DNA from: an uncultured Oscillospiraceae bacterium
GTDB taxonomy: Bacteria > Bacillota > Clostridia > Oscillospirales > Oscillospiraceae
Direction of reading: 5' to 3'
Length of the DNA: 10,546 nucleotides
NCBI GenBank assembly: GCA_910588455.1
Contig: CAJUPG010000070.1
Location: 1 to 10,546, forward strand
Part shown: piece after piece, positions 7,072 to 10,546 of the stretch
Layout: each line of letters starts with the position of its first letter
Position numbering within the stretch: the stretch's first letter is position 1
Program-made: the position numbers and the translations under genes
The notes under the pieces: model-generated
The model's database searches: none
What the model was told of the DNA's origin: nothing
The model's input: only the letters and a program-made list of their open reading frames with translations

Positions 7072-8466
7072 ATGGGAAAGATCACAGGATTTTTAGAATA
7101 TGTCCGGCAGGAGGCATCCAGCCGTCCTCCGGAGGAACGGGTACGGGACTGGAAGCCGTTCCATCTTCCCGTGCGTGCGCCCGTCCGGCGGGAGCAGGGG
7201 GGACGGTGCATGAACTGCGGCGTACCCTACTGCCAGTCCGGCATCCAGTGGGAGGGCAGCGCCTTTGGCTGTCCCCTCCACAACCTGATTCCCGAGTGGA
7301 ACGACATGATCTATGCCGGGAATCCCAACCACGCCCTCAGCCGTCTGCTGAAAACCAACAATTTTCCTGAGTTCACGGGCCGGGTCTGTCCCGCTCCCTG
7401 TGAGCGGGCCTGTATCTGCGGTATGTACGGCGACAGCGTGACGGTACGGGACAATGAGCTGTACATTATTGAGGACGCCTTCGCCCGGAAAGCGGTTCAC
7501 CGCCGCCGTCCGCCCCAGTGGTCAGGGAAAAAGGTGGCGGTGGTAGGCTCCGGCCCGGCGGGACTGTCTGCCGCCGATCAGCTGAACCACCGGGGACACT
7601 CTGTTACCGTTGTGGAGAGGGAGGAACACTGCGGCGGCCTGCTGACCTACGGCATCCCCAATATGAAGCTGCCCAAGGATGTGGTCCGGCGGCGGATCGA
7701 GCTGATGACCGACGAGGGGGTCAGCTTTGTCACCGGCATGGATGCTGCCGACCGCTCAGTGGCACATCGGCTGCTGGCGGACTATGACGCGGTGGTTCTC
7801 TGCTGCGGCGCGGAGCGGCCCAGGCCGCTGGGATTGGACTGCGAGGGCGTCTCCGGTATCTGCTACGGCACGGAATTCCTGAAAGCCGCCGTAGAGCGGC
7901 AGCAGTTCGGCAAAGACCCGTCAGCCCCCACGGCGGAGGGCCGGGATGTGGTGATTGTCGGCACTGGCGATACCGCCAGCGATTGTGCAGCTACCGCCCT
8001 GCGGCAGGGATGCAGGTCCGTCACACAGCTGGTGCGCCGCCCGGCGGCGGACTATCTGAAAAACGGCGCTCTGCCCATGGACTACGCCCACGAGGAAGCC
8101 ATAGCCGTCTTCGGCCATGATCCCCGGCGGTTCGGCGTACAGGTAAAGGAACTGGCAGCGGAGAATGGCGTCCTCACTGCCTTGGCCACCACGGATGGGG
8201 ACATCATCCCCTGCGGCCTGCTCATCGCTGCCACCGGCTTCGCGGGATGTGCGGGTGATGTGTGCGAAGCCTTCGGCGTGGCCTATGATAGAACGGTCAA
8301 CACAGCCAATGGCGGATTTTCCACCAACGTGGAGAAAGTCTTCGCGGCAGGGGATATGCGCCGGGGCCAGTCCCTGGTGGTGTGGGCTATTGCAGAGGGC
8401 CGTTCTGTGGCGGCAGAGGTGGATGCCTACCTGAGCGGCTACACGAATCTTGTGCGAGTTGTATAA
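7072..8466 (+). CDS. gltD: Glutamate synthase, small (beta) subunit, NADPH:flavin oxidoreductase
   Basis: Takes electrons from NADPH through FAD and 4Fe-4S clusters and delivers them to GltB. ATG 7072 is preferred over GTG 7063 because MGKITGFLEYVRQE is the standard family N-terminus; this gives 464 residues, slightly shorter than many GltD proteins. The N-terminal domain holds the cysteine clusters: Cys46, Cys49 and Cys54 (RCMNCGVPYC), Cys67 (FGCP), and Cys106, Cys110, Cys114 and Cys116 (VCPAPCERACIC). The FAD-binding GSGPAG is at 159-164 and the NADPH-binding GTGDTA at 297-302. The C-terminal AAGDMRRGQSLVVWAIAEGR is the typical closing FAD motif. The gene starts five bases after the gltB stop and ends the first operon. 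No terminator of its own is visible until the structured amt leader. Confidence 0.95.
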   Translation: MGKITGFLEYVRQEASSRPPEERVRDWKPFHLPVRAPVRREQGGRCMNCGVPYCQSGIQWEGSAFGCPLHNLIPEWNDMIYAGNPNHALSRLLKTNNFPEFTGRVCPAPCERACICGMYGDSVTVRDNELYIIEDAFARKAVHRRRPPQWSGKKVAVVGSGPAGLSAADQLNHRGHSVTVVEREEHCGGLLTYGIPNMKLPKDVVRRRIELMTDEGVSFVTGMDAADRSVAHRLLADYDAVVLCCGAERPRPLGLDCEGVSGICYGTEFLKAAVERQQFGKDPSAPTAEGRDVVIVGTGDTASDCAATALRQGCRSVTQLVRRPAADYLKNGALPMDYAHEEAIAVFGHDPRRFGVQVKELAAENGVLTALATTDGDIIPCGLLIAATGFAGCAGDVCEAFGVAYDRTVNTANGGFSTNVEKVFAAGDMRRGQSLVVWAIAEGRSVAAEVDAYLSGYTNLVRVV

Positions 8467-8469
8467 ATT

Positions 8470-8499
8470 TTGTAGAAATTTTTGCACGATTCAGATAAA
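8470..8499 (+). promoter_or_regulatory. Weak candidate promoter for amt
   Basis: TTGTAG (8470-8475) and GATAAA (8494-8499) are spaced by 18 bases in an AT-rich patch directly after gltD. They match the sigma-A consensus at only 3 and 4 of 6 positions. If real, transcription would begin near 8506, just before the hairpin region. Read-through from gltD is the alternative source of amt mRNA. Confidence 0.3.
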
Positions 8500-8527
8500 T
8501 CCTTGTGGACCCCGTCCATTGACGGTG

Positions 8528-8574
8528 GCTCTGCATCGTGGTAAAGTGTTTCCATCGCAAGGGCAAAGGCGCCT
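8528..8574 (+). promoter_or_regulatory. Candidate ANTAR-type double hairpin in amt leader
   Basis: Two hairpins with six-base loops can be drawn. The first (8528-8547) has loop ATCGTG (8535-8540) on an imperfect stem of six pairs around one C·A mismatch. The second (8561-8574) has loop AAAGGC (8565-8570) on GGGC/GCCU. Both loops have A at position 1 and G at position 4, the pattern recognised by ANTAR proteins. The second hairpin consumes the outer 5' arm of the terminator at 8562-8610, which is how ANTAR antitermination works. The stems are short and were folded by eye, so this is inference supported by the nitR gene in the preceding operon. Confidence 0.42.
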
Positions 8575-8610
8575 GAGAGGTCGATCTCTCGGGCGTCTTT
8601 GCCTATTTTT
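8562..8610 (+). terminator. Strong intrinsic terminator in amt leader
   Basis: 8562-8579 pairs without interruption with 8586-8603: 18 base pairs, two of them G·U, around a six-base loop (8580-8585). The hairpin is followed by TATTTTTG. It lies 96 bases after gltD and 18 bases before the amt start codon, overlapping nothing but leader. It can end the glnA-gltD transcript and also act as attenuator of amt. GCAAAGGCGCC (8563-8573) in its 5' arm matches 10 of 11 bases of the element in the glnA attenuator. Confidence 0.92.
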
Positions 8611-8627
8611 GTTTCGGAGGGATCACT

Positions 8628-10346
8628 ATGTATTCATCTGTCAGCACCATATGGGTCCTGCTGGGAGCCGCGCTGGTCTTCCTGATGCAGGCGGGCTTCG
8701 CCATGTGCGAGGCGGGCTTCACCCGGGCCAAGAATACCGGGAATATCCTCATGAAGAACCTGATGGACTTCTGTATCGGCACCCCTACCTACTGGGTGCT
8801 GGGCTTCGGGCTGATGTTCGCCGGGAGCGGTGCATTGATCGGTGGGCTGGACCCCTTTGTCCGGGGGGATTACAGCGGGATTCTGCCTGATGGGGTGCCC
8901 CTGTTTGCCTATCTGATCTTCCAGACGGTGTTTTGTGCCACGGCAGCCACCATCGTCTCCGGCTCTATGGCTGAGCGGACGAAATTCATTTCCTACTGCA
9001 TCTACTCCTTCTGCATCTCCGCGTTCATCTACCCTGTTTCCGGCCATTGGATCTGGGGCGGCGGCTGGCTGAGCCGGCTGGGCTTCCACGACTTTGCCGG
9101 TTCCACGGCGGTCCATATGCTGGGCGGCGTGTGCGCCTGCATCGGTGCGGCTATTCTGGGTCCCCGGCTGGGCAAATATGACCGGGACGGCAAGCCCCGG
9201 GCCATCCTGGGCCATAGCCTGTCCCTGGGCGCACTGGGCGTCTTCATTCTCTGGTTCTGTTGGTTCGGATTCAATGGCTGCTCCACCGTTTCCATGGAGG
9301 GGGACGATGTGATCGCCAGCGCGGGCCTTATCTTCGTCACCACCAACATGGCACCCGCTGTTGCCAGCGTGGTCACTATGGTCTATACCTGGATCCGCTA
9401 TAAGAAGCCGGATGTGGGCATGACCCTCAACGCCGCCTTGGCAGGACTGGTAGCCATTACTGCCGGATGCGATGTCGTCTCCCCTGCGGGAGCCGCTGCT
9501 ATCGGCGCCGCCGCAGGACTGCTGCTGCCTATCTCCGTGAACTTTTTTGATTCCGTGCTGAAGATCGACGACCCGGTGGGCGCGGTTTCTGTCCATGGTG
9601 TCTGCGGCGCGATGGGTACCATCCTGACGGGCATTTTCTCCACCAGCGAGGGGCTGCTGTACGGCCATGGGGCCAGATTCCTGGGCATCCAGTGTTTGGG
9701 CGTACTGTCCACAGCGGCCTGGGCGGCGGTAATGATTGTCATCGTTTTCCTGGTTATCAAGCACACCATCGGTCTGCGGGTCTCTGCGGAGGAGGAACTG
9801 AAGGGTCTGGACATTACCGAGCACGGCCTGCCTTCCGCCTACGGCGGCTTCGCCTTTGTCTATGACGATACCCCGGACGGCCTGCCGGTCGCGGTGTCCG
9901 ATGGCATCCCCGTGCAGGAGGCAGTGCCGGTGGAGGTCGCATCTTCCGCCATTCCCCAGCCGGTGCTGAAGGATGGGGTGAAGCTGACGAAGGTGGACAT
10001 CCTGTGCAAAATGGAGCGGTTCGACGCCCTCAAGCGGGCCTTGTTTGACATCGGCATCACCGGCATGACCGCCGCCAACGTCATGGGCTGCGGCGAGCAG
10101 CGGGGCAAGACCGAGGGCTACTTTCGGGGCGCGAAGGTGGAGGCTACCATGCTGCCCATCATCCAGGTATCCATCGTGGTCAGCAAAGTCCCGGTTGCCC
10201 AGGTGGTCAACACCGCCAGGAAAGTGCTCTACACGGGCGCTGTCGGCGATGGGAAAATCTTCATCTACAATGTGGAGAACGTGGTGAAGGTCCGCACCGG
10301 CGAGCAGGGCTATGACGCCCTGCAGGACGAGGATGCGAAAGCATGA
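8628..10346 (+). CDS. amt: Ammonium transporter Amt fused to a C-terminal PII (GlnB/GlnK-like) domain
   Basis: Inner-membrane ammonium channel with a built-in nitrogen-signalling domain; 572 residues, where a plain Amt has about 400-450. GGAGG (8616-8620) precedes the ATG by seven bases. Residues 1 to about 395 hold the eleven hydrophobic helices: FQTVFCATAAT (outer Phe gate region), DFAGSTAVHM with Asp155 and pore His163, WFGFNGCS, and SVHGVCGAMG with second pore His323. A Pro-rich linker (about 400-450) leads to PII (452-572): KLTKVDILCKMERF, the T-loop at 487-510, GDGKIFIYN with Lys543, and VKVRTGE with Arg556. In free PII proteins the T-loop plugs the Amt pore; here tethering could make the block intramolecular. 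The PII domain lacks the usual Tyr51, Lys58 and Lys60 (Val504, Ile511 and Gln513 here). Transcription is probably controlled by the leader terminator. glnN follows after 31 bases. Confidence 0.95.
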   Translation: MYSSVSTIWVLLGAALVFLMQAGFAMCEAGFTRAKNTGNILMKNLMDFCIGTPTYWVLGFGLMFAGSGALIGGLDPFVRGDYSGILPDGVPLFAYLIFQTVFCATAATIVSGSMAERTKFISYCIYSFCISAFIYPVSGHWIWGGGWLSRLGFHDFAGSTAVHMLGGVCACIGAAILGPRLGKYDRDGKPRAILGHSLSLGALGVFILWFCWFGFNGCSTVSMEGDDVIASAGLIFVTTNMAPAVASVVTMVYTWIRYKKPDVGMTLNAALAGLVAITAGCDVVSPAGAAAIGAAAGLLLPISVNFFDSVLKIDDPVGAVSVHGVCGAMGTILTGIFSTSEGLLYGHGARFLGIQCLGVLSTAAWAAVMIVIVFLVIKHTIGLRVSAEEELKGLDITEHGLPSAYGGFAFVYDDTPDGLPVAVSDGIPVQEAVPVEVASSAIPQPVLKDGVKLTKVDILCKMERFDALKRALFDIGITGMTAANVMGCGEQRGKTEGYFRGAKVEATMLPIIQVSIVVSKVPVAQVVNTARKVLYTGAVGDGKIFIYNVENVVKVRTGEQGYDALQDEDAKA

Positions 10347-10377
10347 TTTATTTTCTATGGTAAAGGAGCAGTAAGTA

Positions 10378-10546
10378 ATGGAAAAAGTAACGGAATTATT
10401 TGGCAGCATGGTCTTCAACGAGGAGGTCATGAAGCAGCGCCTGTCTACCACCTGCTATAAAGCGTGGAAAAAATGTGTGGACGAGGGCACGCCCCTCTCC
10501 CTGGAGACCGCCCACGAGATGGCGGCGGAGATGAAGAACTGGGCCA
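10378..10546 (+). CDS. glnN: Glutamine synthetase type III, N-terminal part (runs off right edge)
   Basis: 56 codons are inside the window. The start MEKVTELFGSMVFNEEVMK and the following AWKKCVDEGTPLSLETA match the N-terminus of the large (about 700-residue) type III glutamine synthetases, which typically begin with ELFGSMVFN. AAAGGAG (10362-10368) lies nine bases before the ATG. With only 31 bases after amt and no terminator between, it is probably co-transcribed with amt and so under the same leader control. It is a second, structurally distinct glutamine synthetase alongside GlnA. The catalytic region is not visible, so its integrity cannot be judged. Confidence 0.88.
   Translation, partial: MEKVTELFGSMVFNEEVMKQRLSTTCYKAWKKCVDEGTPLSLETAHEMAAEMKNWA

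Noticed and set aside
8464..8484. AAATTT repeat after gltD as a terminator
   Set aside because: The stem would be six A-U pairs with no GC; too weak to terminate.

Overview
The window is a nitrogen-assimilation locus from a GC-rich Gram-positive anaerobe. The best guess is a gut Clostridia of the Oscillospiraceae type (Oscillibacter/Flavonifractor-like). This rests on a Bacillus/Clostridium-type GlnA, an ANTAR antiterminator gene between glnA and the glutamate synthase genes, a fused Amt–PII protein, a type III glutamine synthetase and strong AGGAGG-type ribosome binding sites. No taxonomic search was possible.

Left edge (1-613): the first ~80 bases encode, on the minus strand, an internal piece of a large serine recombinase without its N-terminus, so the edge looks like the scar of a mobile element. 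About 385 bases without a recognisable gene follow. A perfect-consensus promoter (TTGACA/18/TATAAT, 468-497) then abuts an intrinsic terminator (508-550) that lies before glnA.

Operon 1 (614-8466): glnA (glutamine synthetase), nitR (ANTAR-domain RNA-binding regulator), gltB and gltD (large and small subunits of NADPH glutamate synthase). The genes are 5-33 bases apart and form the complete GS-GOGAT cycle plus its probable antiterminator. The order glnA-nitR-glt-glt matches the one described for solvent-producing clostridia.

Operon 2 (8467-10546, runs off the right edge): a 161-base leader holds an 18-bp intrinsic terminator and candidate ANTAR-type hairpins. It is followed by amt, an ammonium channel with a PII signalling domain fused to its C-terminus, and then by the start of a type III glutamine synthetase gene (glnN).

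Proposed logic: ammonium enters through Amt, is fixed by GlnA (and GlnN), and glutamate is regenerated by GltBD. The terminators before glnA and before amt carry the same 11-base element (10 of 11 identical) near the start of their 5' arms. NitR is the obvious candidate to bind the alternative hairpins and let polymerase through both. The most unusual points are this shared attenuator element, the almost non-existent space between the glnA promoter and its terminator, and a PII domain that has lost residues important for uridylylation and 2-oxoglutarate sensing.
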